Notes: generated from the sequence alone by a model not told the origin. Counted from the stretch's first letter, positions 11,165 through 22,232 are shown. The stretch is 64,000 bases of DNA from an uncultured Pelagibacteraceae bacterium (GCA_902633965.1 CACPID010000004.1:1-64000); one strand, 5' to 3'. Translations and numbers: made by a program.

Positions 11165-12279
11165 TGTTTAAATCTATTGTAGATTATAAAAATTTTTTGC
11201 ATATCAAAAAAAATAAAAATCTTGAGATAAAATTATTGAAAAAACTTAATTCTTACTTTCAAAAAAAAATTATACAAAGCTTCTCAGAAAAATACAATTA
11301 TGCATTTGATAATATTGATTTAAGAAAATATAAAAATTTTAAAAATATTAATATAATAGGTATAGGTGGTTCATCACTAGGCATAAAAGCAATATATAAT
11401 TTTTTTAGTCCAAAAATAAAAAAAAACTTTACTTTTATCGATAATATAAATTTAAAAAAAAATTATAATAAAAATCTTAAATCGCTGAATTTAGTAATTT
11501 CAAAATCAGGCAATACTCTAGAGACAATTTCTAATTTCAGATATTTAAAAAATAAAAAAAATAACTTATTTATCTGTGAAAATACAAATAATCAAATTAG
11601 AAACCTAGCAAAAAAACTTAAAAGTGAAATAATTGATCATAAAAACTATATTGGAGGGAGGTATTCAGTATTATCAGAAGTTGGGATGCTCCCAGCATCA
11701 CTGATGGGACTGAGCCCAAAAAAATTTAAAAGGTTCGATCATTTAATTAAAGATAAAAGATTTGTTAATTCTTTGGTAAGCAATGTAAGCTCAACCGTTT
11801 CCTTAATTAAAAAGAAAAAATTTAACTCAATTATCTTAAACTTTGATGAAAACTCAGAAGATTTATTTAAATGGTATCAACAATTAATTGCTGAAAGTTT
11901 AGGAAAAAAATCAAAAGGACTTTTACCAGTCATCTCTAATTTACCAAGAGACAATCATAGTATGATGCAATTATACTTGGATGGACCGAGAAATAATTTT
12001 TATACATTTTTTGATGTGCTCGATAGTCCAAAAAATAGTTATCTAGCAAAAATAAAATTAGCTCAAAAAAAGGCTACGAAAATCGTATTTAAAAAAAAAA
12101 AATTACCGTTTAGATGTCTTAACTTACGCGATCGATCCGAGGGTTCTTTGGGAGAAATATTTACTTTTTTTATGCTAGAGACAATTTTGATAGGAGAGGC
12201 TTTGAATCTAAATCCTTTTGATCAGCCAGCAGTTGAACTAATTAAGATTGAGACTAAAAAAATTATTAAAAATCTATAA
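11164..12279 (+). CDS. pgi: Glucose-6-phosphate isomerase (compact, 371 aa)
   Basis: IGIGGSSLG, VISKSGNTLET, GGRYSVLSEVGMLPA, NPFDQPAVELIK motifs. Confidence 0.85.
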   Translation: MFKSIVDYKNFLHIKKNKNLEIKLLKKLNSYFQKKIIQSFSEKYNYAFDNIDLRKYKNFKNINIIGIGGSSLGIKAIYNFFSPKIKKNFTFIDNINLKKNYNKNLKSLNLVISKSGNTLETISNFRYLKNKKNNLFICENTNNQIRNLAKKLKSEIIDHKNYIGGRYSVLSEVGMLPASLMGLSPKKFKRFDHLIKDKRFVNSLVSNVSSTVSLIKKKKFNSIILNFDENSEDLFKWYQQLIAESLGKKSKGLLPVISNLPRDNHSMMQLYLDGPRNNFYTFFDVLDSPKNSYLAKIKLAQKKATKIVFKKKKLPFRCLNLRDRSEGSLGEIFTFFMLETILIGEALNLNPFDQPAVELIKIETKKIIKNL

Positions 12280-12834
12280 TTTAATAAAAAATATCCTAGA
12301 GATCCCGTATACTTTTTCTAATAAAATTTCATGTTTAATATCAATAATATCTTTTTGTTTTTTATTCCTATGCAAAACAATAAGACCATCTTTTTTTAAA
12401 ATATTTGACTCACTAATTAAGGATAAAAGTAAATTTATTTTTTGTTCTTTGTATGGAGGATCTAAAAAAATCAAATTGAAAGTAATATCAAATTCTTTTT
12501 TACCTAGTTTGTTAAATATATTTTCTGTTTTTATTTCAATATTTTTAATTTCATTAAGTGAATTTATGTTTTTTTTTAAAATTGCTAAAACTGGTTTATA
12601 ATTTTCACAAAATACTACTTTCCTTGCTCCTCTCGAAATACATTCTAATCCAAAAGATCCTGTTCCAGAAAAAAGATCCAAAACATATGTATCATTTAGA
12701 TCTATTCTAATATTATTAGAATGGGTAAGTAAGTTAAATATCGACTCTTTGACAATGTCCCTTAAAGGTCGTGTAGAAATATCTATTGGTTGATGTAATT
12801 TTTTTCCTTTGTATTTTCCAGATATTATTCTCAT
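12274..12834 (-). CDS. rsmD: 16S rRNA (guanine966-N2)-methyltransferase
   Basis: MRIISGKYKGKKL, STRPLRDIVKESIFNLL, DLFSGTGSFGLE, LDPPY. Confidence 0.92.
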   Translation of the reverse strand: MRIISGKYKGKKLHQPIDISTRPLRDIVKESIFNLLTHSNNIRIDLNDTYVLDLFSGTGSFGLECISRGARKVVFCENYKPVLAILKKNINSLNEIKNIEIKTENIFNKLGKKEFDITFNLIFLDPPYKEQKINLLLSLISESNILKKDGLIVLHRNKKQKDIIDIKHEILLEKVYGISRIFFIKL

Positions 12835-14096
12835 GTATTAATTACGTTGTACCCAATATCTTTTCTATAAAAACCATTTCTCCAATTAATCTTATCAAGA
12901 ATTTCTAAAGCTTTTTTTCTGCTTTTTTCAAATGTGTTTGAAGTAACAACTATATTTAATACTCTTCCACCGTATGAATATAAATTTTTATCAATATATT
13001 TGGTTCCTGCATGAATTAAGTACTGGCCTTCTTGAAGATTTAAATTATCGGTATTTTTTATAATTACATTTTTTTTGTATTCTCCTGGATAACCATTTGA
13101 ACATAGAACGATACATAAACTTTTTTTGTTTAACCATTCAATTTTTTGTGAGCTTAAACTTTGATTGCAGCAGGACAAAATAATTTCTCCTAAGTCTGAT
13201 TTAAGTAATGGTAAAATAGTTTGACACTCTGGATCTCCCATTCTTACATTAAACTCTATTAAATAAGGTTCATTGTTTGAGATCATTAACCCTACATATA
13301 AAAAACCTATATACTCTGTATTAAGTTTTTTTAAACCCGCCAAAGTTGGTTCAATAATTTTTTTATTTATTTTAGCTTCTAAATTTTTGTTACTCAGCCT
13401 TGAAGGAGAATAAGATCCCATCCCACCAGTATTCGGTCCCGTATCTCCTTCCCCGACTCTTTTGTGATCTTGGGCAGTTTGAAATGATTTATATTCTTTA
13501 CCATCAGATATAATAAAATAACTCATTTCCTCACCATTTAAAAATTCTTCTACTAAAACACAATCAGCTTTACCAAACTTTCCATCAAATATTTCACTCA
13601 CTGCATTTTTAGCCTCGTTATTTGATTTACTAATATAAACACCTTTTCCAGAAGCAAGACCATCCGCTTTTATAACTATTGGATATTTTGCATTATCCAA
13701 ATATTTAATAGCTTCATCTCTATTTTCAAATATTTCAAATTTGGAAGTTGGAATATTATATTTTTTACAAAGTTTTTTTGTGAAAATTTTTGATCCCTCG
13801 AGCTGAGATGCAGTCTTATTTGGTCCAAATATTTTAATATTTGTATTTTTAAAAAAATCCACAATTCCATTTACTAGCGGTTTTTCTGGACCAACGATTA
13901 ATAGTGTTATATTTTTCTCTAAGGCTTTTTTTTTTATTTCATTAAAATTATCAATTTCGATTTCTATATTTTTAGCTATTAAACTTGTTCCTGCATTTCC
14001 TGGAAAACAGTATATATTTTTAACTAAATTAGAGTCTTTGATTTTTAGACATAAAGCATGTTCACGACCACCACTTCCAATGATTCCAATATTCAT
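12831..14096 (-). CDS. purD: Phosphoribosylamine--glycine ligase
   Basis: GSGGREHAL, KADGLASGKGV, GPNTGGMGSYSP, EFNVRMGDPECQ. Confidence 0.97.
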   Translation of the reverse strand: MNIGIIGSGGREHALCLKIKDSNLVKNIYCFPGNAGTSLIAKNIEIEIDNFNEIKKKALEKNITLLIVGPEKPLVNGIVDFFKNTNIKIFGPNKTASQLEGSKIFTKKLCKKYNIPTSKFEIFENRDEAIKYLDNAKYPIVIKADGLASGKGVYISKSNNEAKNAVSEIFDGKFGKADCVLVEEFLNGEEMSYFIISDGKEYKSFQTAQDHKRVGEGDTGPNTGGMGSYSPSRLSNKNLEAKINKKIIEPTLAGLKKLNTEYIGFLYVGLMISNNEPYLIEFNVRMGDPECQTILPLLKSDLGEIILSCCNQSLSSQKIEWLNKKSLCIVLCSNGYPGEYKKNVIIKNTDNLNLQEGQYLIHAGTKYIDKNLYSYGGRVLNIVVTSNTFEKSRKKALEILDKINWRNGFYRKDIGYNVINT

Positions 14097-14120
14097 ATAT
14101 ATAATTTATATAACTAAAAC

Positions 14121-14309
14121 ATGAAAAATAAATTAGCTAAATTAAGATATTTACCAAATAATTTTGAAATTATTGAGCCTGGCGACCATGTGATTTGTGC
14201 AATTTCAAATAAAAAAATACCTTTAGAAAATCTTAATTATTGGGACGTTAAAGATCAGGAAGCCTACTTTTCTTATAAAGAGGTTTCAAAAAAAAAGGAG
14301 AATCAATAA
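14121..14309 (+). CDS. DUF2093 domain protein
   Basis: 62 aa; GDHVICAISNKKIPLENLNYWDVKDQEAY pattern of DUF2093. Confidence 0.7.
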   Translation: MKNKLAKLRYLPNNFEIIEPGDHVICAISNKKIPLENLNYWDVKDQEAYFSYKEVSKKKENQ

Positions 14310-14313
14310 TTCA

Positions 14314-15177
14314 TTAAAGTTTCCACCTGTTATGGGTTAAAATCCACTGTTCAGGTTTTTTTAAAATCATCTTTTCAAGCAAGTAATTAAGTTGTTGAGT
14401 AATATACTCTAAACTTTCATCTTTGGAGAAATAAATTGGTTTATTTATTACCATTTCAAATTTATGTTTATTAACCCTCTCTATATATATAGAAATAATT
14501 GGACAACCAAATTTTTTAACTAGTTGAGCTGGAATTGTTGTTGTAAATGCTTTTTGTCTAAAAAAATTTGATTTTATACCTTCCGTCACTCTTTGATCTA
14601 TCATTAAAGCTATAGATGTATTTTTTTTAAATAAATTTAAAATTTCTCTTATTCCTGATAATCCTTTTTTGATTTGTTTATTGCATATAAAATTTTTTCT
14701 TATGTTTTCCATTGTACTATTTAAAAAAAAATTATTTAACGGCCTATAAATCGCACCAAGTTGTATTCCATTTTTTTCAATTTGCATTGCCATTAACTCA
14801 AAATTATTAAAATGCCCAGATACAAAAACTACAGGAATATTTTTATTTTTTATCTCGTTTAAATATTCTAATCCCTTTATATTTATATAATCTTTTAAAT
14901 TTCCATTTCTGAAATCTTTCATGAAAACGTATTCTGACAATATACGTCCATAGTTTCCCCACATTTTTTGAATAATTTCATCTACTCTTTCACTTTTAAT
15001 ATCTGGGAATATTAGATTAATATTTCTTTCAATAATTTTTTTTGATTTAAACTTTGGACCAACTTTTTTGCCAATTAACTCACCAAGATTAGAAGCTTTT
15101 TTATAACCAATAATTTTACAAATAAAAAAAAATAATTTTATTAAAATATATTGTAGTAAATAATTAATAATTTTCAT
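14314..15177 (-). CDS. lpxL: Lipid A biosynthesis acyltransferase (LpxL-like)
   Basis: VFVSGHFNNFELM (HX4D/E-type motif), IALMIDQRVTEGI, LTHNRWK. Confidence 0.8.
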   Translation of the reverse strand: MKIINYLLQYILIKLFFFICKIIGYKKASNLGELIGKKVGPKFKSKKIIERNINLIFPDIKSERVDEIIQKMWGNYGRILSEYVFMKDFRNGNLKDYINIKGLEYLNEIKNKNIPVVFVSGHFNNFELMAMQIEKNGIQLGAIYRPLNNFFLNSTMENIRKNFICNKQIKKGLSGIREILNLFKKNTSIALMIDQRVTEGIKSNFFRQKAFTTTIPAQLVKKFGCPIISIYIERVNKHKFEMVINKPIYFSKDESLEYITQQLNYLLEKMILKKPEQWILTHNRWKL

Positions 15178-16112
15178 TGCTTTTCAGTTAAAAAATTTTT
15201 GAATTTTTTTTCGTTTAATATTTTAATATCAAGTTTTAAAATATTTATTTCATTTAAAAACTTTTCATTTATTTTTAAATAATCTTTCTCAGTCGTAATT
15301 ATTTTTAGATTGTTTGACTTTGAATAATCAATAATACTTTCTATATCTTTATCTGAATAAATATAATGATCTGGAAAGATAAATTCCTTTAAAATATTGA
15401 AATTATTTTCTTTTAAAAGTTTCAAAAAATTTTTTGGATTACCAATTGCAGAAAAAATAACATAATTTAACTTTCTATCGAAATCATTCAGGTTTGATAT
15501 TTCATAATTTGTTTCAAATATTTGCAAATTATTCTTTATTCTTTTTAATTCTGCAATTAAATTTACATTTAATTTTGGATCCCCATTGATTACTACTGCA
15601 TCGTATTCTTTAATTGAATTAATTTTTTCTCTTAAAGGACCCGCGGGAATAATTAAACCATTCCCTATCCACTGCAGGTTATTGAAACAAACAATTTTTA
15701 AATTATAATCTAACGATTTGTCTTGTAATCCATCATCAAATATAGCGTATTTAAATTTTTTAAAATTTGCCTCTTTTATTGCATCTAATCTTTTTTCTTT
15801 ACAGATTAGATTTGAATACTTTTTAATAAGGAGCTGTTCATCAAGTTGATTTTTATAAAACTTTTTAATAATAACTGAGTTAAATTTTTCGGCATTTAAA
15901 AGATTATTGGACTTTATTGCTAAGGGTGTCTTCCCTGTGCCACCGACATAAATATTTCCAATACAAATCGAGAAAATATCTGGGTATTTTTTTCTTTTTT
16001 TAAATTTTCTAAGCAAATTATTAAGTAATATTGGTAAAGTTAGAGGAATTAGTAGAAGTGCAACTAAATTTGGTTTTTTAAGGTCCCAAAATTTTGGTTT
16101 ATTAAATTTCAT
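15174..16112 (-). CDS. lpxK: Tetraacyldisaccharide 4'-kinase
   Basis: GNIYVGGTGKTPLA, FDDGLQD, TTEKDYLKI. Confidence 0.93.
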   Translation of the reverse strand: MKFNKPKFWDLKKPNLVALLLIPLTLPILLNNLLRKFKKRKKYPDIFSICIGNIYVGGTGKTPLAIKSNNLLNAEKFNSVIIKKFYKNQLDEQLLIKKYSNLICKEKRLDAIKEANFKKFKYAIFDDGLQDKSLDYNLKIVCFNNLQWIGNGLIIPAGPLREKINSIKEYDAVVINGDPKLNVNLIAELKRIKNNLQIFETNYEISNLNDFDRKLNYVIFSAIGNPKNFLKLLKENNFNILKEFIFPDHYIYSDKDIESIIDYSKSNNLKIITTEKDYLKINEKFLNEINILKLDIKILNEKKFKNFLTEKQ

Positions 16113-17359
16113 TTAATAATTTTTTTTATCTCTTCAGAAGTACTTTTAAGTATCTTTATACCAATATCCTCAATTTTTCTAACAATCAAATTAGAGGTCT
16201 TTTTAATTTTGAGGAATTTTTTAATTTCACTTATAAAATTTTTTTTAAGTCTTATTTTTTTTGCAATATTATTTTTATCTAAAAGTTTATATATGTCCTT
16301 AAAATTTTCTATATTTGGTCCATGTATTATTTTGCAACCATATCTTGCTGCTTCTAAAGGATTTTGGCCACCATGTTTGATAATTGATCCCCCCATAAAA
16401 ACAATATTGCTAAGATTATAAAAAGTCTCTGTTTCACCATATGTATCAACTATATAAATTTCGGTATCCGATGGAATCATTCCGCCTGAACTGTGACAAA
16501 AGAATTTAAGATTTTGTGATTTAGCAATATCAATAATTTCATTTCTTCTATCAACGTGCCTAGGTATAATTATGCTTACTAGATTTTTGTATTTTTTTTT
16601 TAGATTACAATGTGCATCAATACAAAATTCTTCCTCTCCTCTATGTGTACTTGAGGCACACCAGTGAGTCCTCCTATTAAAAAAATTTTTTAATTGAAGT
16701 GGAATTTTATCATTCCTTATTTTTTTTTGAGAAAATTTTAGATTTCCAATTAATTTTATATTATTCACACCAAAATACTTTAAGTAATTTAAAGTTTCCT
16801 GATTACACGGATAAGTGAATGAGAGGTATTGAAAAACTCTTTGCGCAAAATCTTTAATAATGCACCATCTCTTAAAAGATTTTTTTGTAATCCTTGCATT
16901 TAGAAGAATTATCGGAATTTTTCTTTTATCTAGATTAATAATGGTATTTGGCCAAATCTCAGAGTCTATAAAAATCGCGCTAACAGGTTTCCAATAATTT
17001 AAAAATTTTTTCGAAACTACATTAGCATCGATTGGAAAAAATTGATGAATGGTTTTTTTAAATTTAAATTTATCAAAAACCCTCGCTGAGCTTATAGTTG
17101 AACTTGTTATTAAAATTTGATTAATATTTTTATCTTTTTCAAGAATTTCAATTAGTGGTATAATGCTCAATAATTCACCTACACTTGCGCCGTGAAACCA
17201 TATCAGTTTTTCACCAATTTTTTTTTTTGAAAAAAAACCAAGCTTTTCTCTAAATCTCTTAAAATCCTCTTTTCCCCTTAATAATCTAAATAAAATTATA
17301 ATTGGAGAAATAAGAAGTATTGAGTTAATTAAAATTCTATAGAGAGGTAATATCATCAA
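16109..17359 (-). CDS. waaA: 3-deoxy-D-manno-octulosonic acid transferase
   Basis: WFHGASVGE, DSEIWPN, NARITKKSFKRW, GGSIIKHGGQNPLEAA. Confidence 0.94.
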   Translation of the reverse strand: MMILPLYRILINSILLISPIIILFRLLRGKEDFKRFREKLGFFSKKKIGEKLIWFHGASVGELLSIIPLIEILEKDKNINQILITSSTISSARVFDKFKFKKTIHQFFPIDANVVSKKFLNYWKPVSAIFIDSEIWPNTIINLDKRKIPIILLNARITKKSFKRWCIIKDFAQRVFQYLSFTYPCNQETLNYLKYFGVNNIKLIGNLKFSQKKIRNDKIPLQLKNFFNRRTHWCASSTHRGEEEFCIDAHCNLKKKYKNLVSIIIPRHVDRRNEIIDIAKSQNLKFFCHSSGGMIPSDTEIYIVDTYGETETFYNLSNIVFMGGSIIKHGGQNPLEAARYGCKIIHGPNIENFKDIYKLLDKNNIAKKIRLKKNFISEIKKFLKIKKTSNLIVRKIEDIGIKILKSTSEEIKKIIK

Positions 17360-19098
17360 TCTCTTCTAACTTGTTTATCATAGAAGTTCTTATAAATCTT
17401 AGAGTTATTCATTAATTCTTTATGCGTGCCTTCGGCAATAACTTCTCCTTTATCAATTACAAAAATTTTATGAGAGTTTAGTATTGTTGAAAGTCTATGT
17501 GCTATAACAATTGTTGTTTTATTTTTGGTTAATAAACTCATTGCTTCTTGTATTTTGCTTTCTGTTTCTGCATCTAATGAAGATGTTGCCTCATCCAATA
17601 ATATTATTGGAGCTTTCTTTAGCATAGCTCTTGCTATTGAAATTCTTTGCTTCTCTCCACCTGATAATTTAAGCCCGTTTTCACCAATAATAGTTTCATA
17701 TTTATTAGGAAGATCTTTTATAAAATTATGTGCGAATGACTTTTCTGCAACTTCCATTATTTCTGTTTCGCTAGCTTTAGAATTCGCATACAGAATATTA
17801 TTTTTTATTGTATCATCAAATAAAGTCGTGTCTTGAGTAACAATTGATATTTTTTTTCTTAAATCCTCAAGTTTAATTTTATAAATTGATTGACTATCAA
17901 TTTTTATATCTCCAGAGATACTGTCGTAGAATCTAGGAATTAAATTCAATATTGAAGATTTTCCAGCACCACTATGACCAACAAGAGCAGTCATTTTATT
18001 GCCTGTGAATTTTAAATTGATTTTTTTTAATATTAAGTTTTGATTATCGTTGTATTTAAAATCACAATTTTCAAATTCTATATCACAATTTTTTAAAACT
18101 AAATTGTTACTAGACTTACTGTCATTAATTTTATTTTCTATATCAATTATTGGTAATATTCTTTTAGCTGCCGACAAACCCTGATTTATGCCAACATTTA
18201 AAGTTGCTAATGATCTTACTGGTTGGTAAGCCAGCATCATTGCAGCTAAAAATGAAAAAAAATTATTTATATCTATTTCACCACTTATAATAAGTTTTCC
18301 TGTTACAAAAATAAGTAATGCTATCATCACACCAGTTAAAGGTTCCATTATTACTGTTGCTCTAGTGAAAACTATAGCAATTTTCTTCGCTTTCTCTTTT
18401 ACATCATTTAAAAATTTACTTGATCTTTGTGTTTCAAAAGTTTCTTTTTGAAAAATTTTAATTAATTTATGATTTTTAAATAATTCCATCAAATATTTTG
18501 ATGCTTCACCAGATTTTTCCTGAGCTTCAGTTGTCACTTTACCGATTCTTTTTCCCAAGCTTTTAGCTGCCAATGTTGCTATAGGAATCATTAATATTGC
18601 AATAAGTGATAGTTTCCAATTTTGATAAAACATAACACACAGCAAACCAACAAGTGTTAAACTGTCTTTAAAAGCATTTAATATTGTTGTACTCACTAAA
18701 TTAGTAATGTGTGATGTATCACCAAGAATATGATTTAAATATTTACCACTGTGCTTATCTTGGATCAAACTTGTATCAGCTCTAATTAGTGAGTTTAACA
18801 TATCATCCTGCATATCTTTTTTAATATCATTACCCACAGAGATCATAAGTACCCTCGCTGCATATAAAGATAAACCTTTTGCAAGAAATGCTAAAATTAT
18901 AAATAATGGAATTATCAAAATTAAATTTTCATCTTTTTCCACAAAAATTTTTTTTATTGCTGGATCTAGAAGATATGCAATTGCTGAGGTTGATCCAGCT
19001 ACAATTAATGAGAAAATCCCAGAAAGAATAATCTTTCCAATATAATTTTTTGAGTAATCAAAGTATAACCGTTTTAAAATTTGAAAATTACTCATCAT
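17356..19098 (-). CDS. msbA: ABC transporter/permease, lipid A exporter MsbA-like
   Basis: TM domain plus Walker A GHSGAGKSS, LSGGEKQRISIARA signature, LLDEATSSLD; LPS gene context. Confidence 0.85.
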   Translation of the reverse strand: MMSNFQILKRLYFDYSKNYIGKIILSGIFSLIVAGSTSAIAYLLDPAIKKIFVEKDENLILIIPLFIILAFLAKGLSLYAARVLMISVGNDIKKDMQDDMLNSLIRADTSLIQDKHSGKYLNHILGDTSHITNLVSTTILNAFKDSLTLVGLLCVMFYQNWKLSLIAILMIPIATLAAKSLGKRIGKVTTEAQEKSGEASKYLMELFKNHKLIKIFQKETFETQRSSKFLNDVKEKAKKIAIVFTRATVIMEPLTGVMIALLIFVTGKLIISGEIDINNFFSFLAAMMLAYQPVRSLATLNVGINQGLSAAKRILPIIDIENKINDSKSSNNLVLKNCDIEFENCDFKYNDNQNLILKKINLKFTGNKMTALVGHSGAGKSSILNLIPRFYDSISGDIKIDSQSIYKIKLEDLRKKISIVTQDTTLFDDTIKNNILYANSKASETEIMEVAEKSFAHNFIKDLPNKYETIIGENGLKLSGGEKQRISIARAMLKKAPIILLDEATSSLDAETESKIQEAMSLLTKNKTTIVIAHRLSTILNSHKIFVIDKGEVIAEGTHKELMNNSKIYKNFYDKQVRRD

Positions 19099-19964
19099 AA
19101 AATAATTTTTCCAACCAAAATATTTATAAAAACTAAAAATCCGATAAGATTATTTGATTTGAATTTAGCTAAACAACTTAATTCATCATCAATATTTAAA
19201 AATTTTATTTGATAAATTAGCAAATGCAAAGAGACAATAATGATTCCAAAAAAGTATATTGAGCTAAACGTCATTTTGTAACCTATATAAAGTAAGCATA
19301 GAATAAAAATTAAAAAACATCCCAAGATAAATATTTTAGGATTTTTTTTAAATTTAATAGATGTTGATTTTACTCCTATAATTTCATCATCTTTAATGTC
19401 CTGATACCCGTATATTGTGTCGTAACCTAATGTCCAAAATATGGCTCCTATATAAAATATTATTGGCAAAGCATCAATTTGACTGTTTATGGATGTCCAG
19501 CCCAATATTAGACCATAGTTGAAAGTAATTCCTAAAAATAACTGTGGCCAGTAAGTAAATCTTTTCATTAATGGATATGTAAATGCTAAAGGCATTGAAC
19601 CAAGTGCAAGCAAAATAGTTAATAAATTAAACTGTATTAGAACAAAAAAAGCTATTAGACATAAAATTATAGAGTAGAGAAGGGCTAATTTTACAGATAT
19701 TGCACCTGACGCTATTGGACGTGATTTAGTTCTTTCAACTTTATTATCAAAATCTTTATCAAATATATCATTAATTATACACCCAGCTGATCTCATTAAT
19801 ACTGACCCTAAAAAAAATAATAAAAGATATTTAATGAATATTTGGATATCTTTAGAGAAATCAAATGCTATCGTTAGTCCCCATAAACATGGCCAAAACA
19901 ATAGCATGAACCCAATTGGTTTTTTTAAGCGAGTTAGCTCAATAAAATAATTTATTTGTTTCAT
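19095..19964 (-). CDS. ubiA: 4-hydroxybenzoate polyprenyltransferase
   Basis: NDIFDKDFDNKVERTKSRP motif; multiple TM. Confidence 0.93.
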   Translation of the reverse strand: MKQINYFIELTRLKKPIGFMLLFWPCLWGLTIAFDFSKDIQIFIKYLLLFFLGSVLMRSAGCIINDIFDKDFDNKVERTKSRPIASGAISVKLALLYSIILCLIAFFVLIQFNLLTILLALGSMPLAFTYPLMKRFTYWPQLFLGITFNYGLILGWTSINSQIDALPIIFYIGAIFWTLGYDTIYGYQDIKDDEIIGVKSTSIKFKKNPKIFILGCFLIFILCLLYIGYKMTFSSIYFFGIIIVSLHLLIYQIKFLNIDDELSCLAKFKSNNLIGFLVFINILVGKIIL

Positions 19965-20017
19965 CAGAATTTACTTGTAAATAGCAAAGCCTAGATTCAT
20001 AATCAAACTGATTCGTT

Positions 20018-20422
20018 ATGAATATTGATTATACAGTGACTGCATTAATGTTTCCCGCGATACCGTTGCTCATGGGTGTCTATAGCAATAGATTTCATAC
20101 TTTAAGTAAATTAATTAGAGAACTTCATGATGAGCATGTTTATGAAAAACATATACCTCCTGAATGGAAAAAACAATTTATTAACTTAAGTAAGAGAATA
20201 TCTATTCTAAGATGGACAATAATGTTCGCAGCTTTTGGTTTTCTATTTAATATGTTAACTGTATTTGCTCTGTATTTAGATACTTTATTTGTAGCCAGAG
20301 TTATTTTTGGATCATGTTGTCTATCAATGATTATATCTATAGCGTTTTTTATAAGAGAAATTCAGATTTCAACAAGTGCCTTAAATTTGCATATGTCCGA
20401 TATGGACGTTCATATAGATTAG
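20018..20422 (+). CDS. DUF2721 family membrane protein
   Basis: ALMFPAIPLLMGVYSNRFHTLSKLIREL N-terminus and TM pattern. Confidence 0.6.
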   Translation: MNIDYTVTALMFPAIPLLMGVYSNRFHTLSKLIRELHDEHVYEKHIPPEWKKQFINLSKRISILRWTIMFAAFGFLFNMLTVFALYLDTLFVARVIFGSCCLSMIISIAFFIREIQISTSALNLHMSDMDVHID

Positions 20423-21393
20423 TTAGGTATTATTACTGCAGGACCAATTAATTTTCTTGCTTCTAAATCTTCATGAGCATTTTTAGCCTGATCAAGAGTA
20501 TATTTTTTTGAAATATCTATTTTTATTTTTTTTGAAATTACTGCATCGAATACTTTTTTAGCAGAATCCTCTAACTCTTTCCTGGTTATAGTATAGTGAG
20601 CAATTGACGGTCTAGTAAAAAATAGTCCTTTTGTATTTATGTGCTTTTTGACATCAATTGTATTTACATATCCTGAGGCGTTTCCAAATGCTACCATCAT
20701 ACCTCTGATTTTTAAGCATTCAATTGAACCTTCAAAAGTTTTTTGTCCTACACCATCGTACACTACATCAACTGCATTCTTTCCAAATAATTTCTCGACT
20801 TCTTCAACAAAATTTTTTTCAGCATAATTAATCACATGGTGACAACCATTTTTTTTTGCAATTTCTTCCTTTTCTTTTGATCCAACTGTACCTATTACTT
20901 CGCAACCAATGGAGTTTGCCCATTGACATAAAATTTGTCCCACTCCACCAGCTGCAGCATGAAATAGAACTTTATCACCTTTTTTTGCTTTATAACTTCT
21001 ATGAAGCAAATATTCAGCAGTTATACCCTTTAATACAATACATGATGCTACTTCATTAGTTATGCCATCTGGCACGCTTACAAGTTTTTCTTGAGGCATA
21101 ATTTGTTTTTCTGAGTAAGCACCTATAGGCATTGATGCATGACTTACTCTATCTCCAATTTTAAATAAATTTACCTCAGATCCGACTTCTTCAATAACGC
21201 CACACGCTTCTAGGCCAATTCCACTTGGTAATGGTATAGGATATAGACCAGTACGATGATAAACATCGATATAATTAAGACCTATTGATAAATTTTTAAT
21301 CAAAACTTCTTTAGGACCTGGCTTACCAATTTCGACATCTTTAAGTTCTAATACCTCTGGTCCACCAAATTTCTTAATTTCTATTACTTTCAT
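20419..21393 (-). CDS. NADPH:quinone oxidoreductase (zinc-independent MDR family)
   Basis: GLNYIDVYHRTGLYPIPLPSGIGLEACGV, AAAGGVGQI. Confidence 0.9.
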   Translation of the reverse strand: MKVIEIKKFGGPEVLELKDVEIGKPGPKEVLIKNLSIGLNYIDVYHRTGLYPIPLPSGIGLEACGVIEEVGSEVNLFKIGDRVSHASMPIGAYSEKQIMPQEKLVSVPDGITNEVASCIVLKGITAEYLLHRSYKAKKGDKVLFHAAAGGVGQILCQWANSIGCEVIGTVGSKEKEEIAKKNGCHHVINYAEKNFVEEVEKLFGKNAVDVVYDGVGQKTFEGSIECLKIRGMMVAFGNASGYVNTIDVKKHINTKGLFFTRPSIAHYTITRKELEDSAKKVFDAVISKKIKIDISKKYTLDQAKNAHEDLEARKLIGPAVIIPN

Positions 21394-21395
21394 AG

Positions 21396-22232
21396 TTATT
21401 TTACGAATGTGCCATTATGGTAATCATTTATTGCTTCTAAGATCTCCGCTTTTGTATTCATTACGAAAGGACCTCCTCTAGCAATCTTTTCACCAATTGG
21501 CTTACCAGATATAAGTAAAAAATTTGATTTTATTAACGACTCTACTATTAATTTTGACCCCTTTGTAAGTAAAACTAGTTTTGAATCTGTGATTTTCTCA
21601 TGTTTTTTTTCACCAACTTTAATTTCTCCATTTATTAAATAAATAAAAGAATTATGGGTCTCAGGTAAATTGAAATCAAAAATTTTATCTTTATTAAGAA
21701 CCACATCAAAATATAACGGTTGGACATTGTGCTTGTTAACTGGTCCCTCAGTACTATTAAATTTTCCAGCAATAACTTTTACGGTTTTCTCGCTGTCCCT
21801 ATGAGTTTTCATTTTTTCAGAGTCTATATAAATATATTCAGGTTTACTCATCTTTAATTTTGCAGGCATATTTATCCAAAGCTGAAAACCATGAAGCTTG
21901 CCTTCTTTCATAGCTGGCATTTCAGAATGAATTATTCCACTACCAGTCTTCATCCATTGAACATCACCTGCTGTCATCCTTCCTTCTCCACCAGCACTAT
22001 CTTTGTGCTCAAAATCTCCTGAAAGCATATAAGTAACTGTTTCAATTCCTCTATGCGGATGTGGTGGAAAGCCTCCAACGTAATCATCTTTATTCTCCGA
22101 ACCAAACTCATCTAACATTAGAAATGGATCGAGATAATCTGGATCAACACCAATACTTCTTTTTAACTTTACCCCAGCTCCATCAGAGGAAATAATTGGA
22201 TCGACTATTCTATCAACTTCAATCTGTTTCAT
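21396..22232 (-). CDS. Pirin family protein
   Basis: FPPHPHRGIETVTYMLSG, GDVQWMKTGSGIIHSEMP. Confidence 0.92.
   Translation of the reverse strand: MKQIEVDRIVDPIISSDGAGVKLKRSIGVDPDYLDPFLMLDEFGSENKDDYVGGFPPHPHRGIETVTYMLSGDFEHKDSAGGEGRMTAGDVQWMKTGSGIIHSEMPAMKEGKLHGFQLWINMPAKLKMSKPEYIYIDSEKMKTHRDSEKTVKVIAGKFNSTEGPVNKHNVQPLYFDVVLNKDKIFDFNLPETHNSFIYLINGEIKVGEKKHEKITDSKLVLLTKGSKLIVESLIKSNFLLISGKPIGEKIARGGPFVMNTKAEILEAINDYHNGTFVK

Noticed and set aside
12248-12601. 117-aa ORF antisense to rsmD
   Set aside because: RsmD on the opposite strand has clear motifs; the antisense translation is low-complexity hydrophobic.
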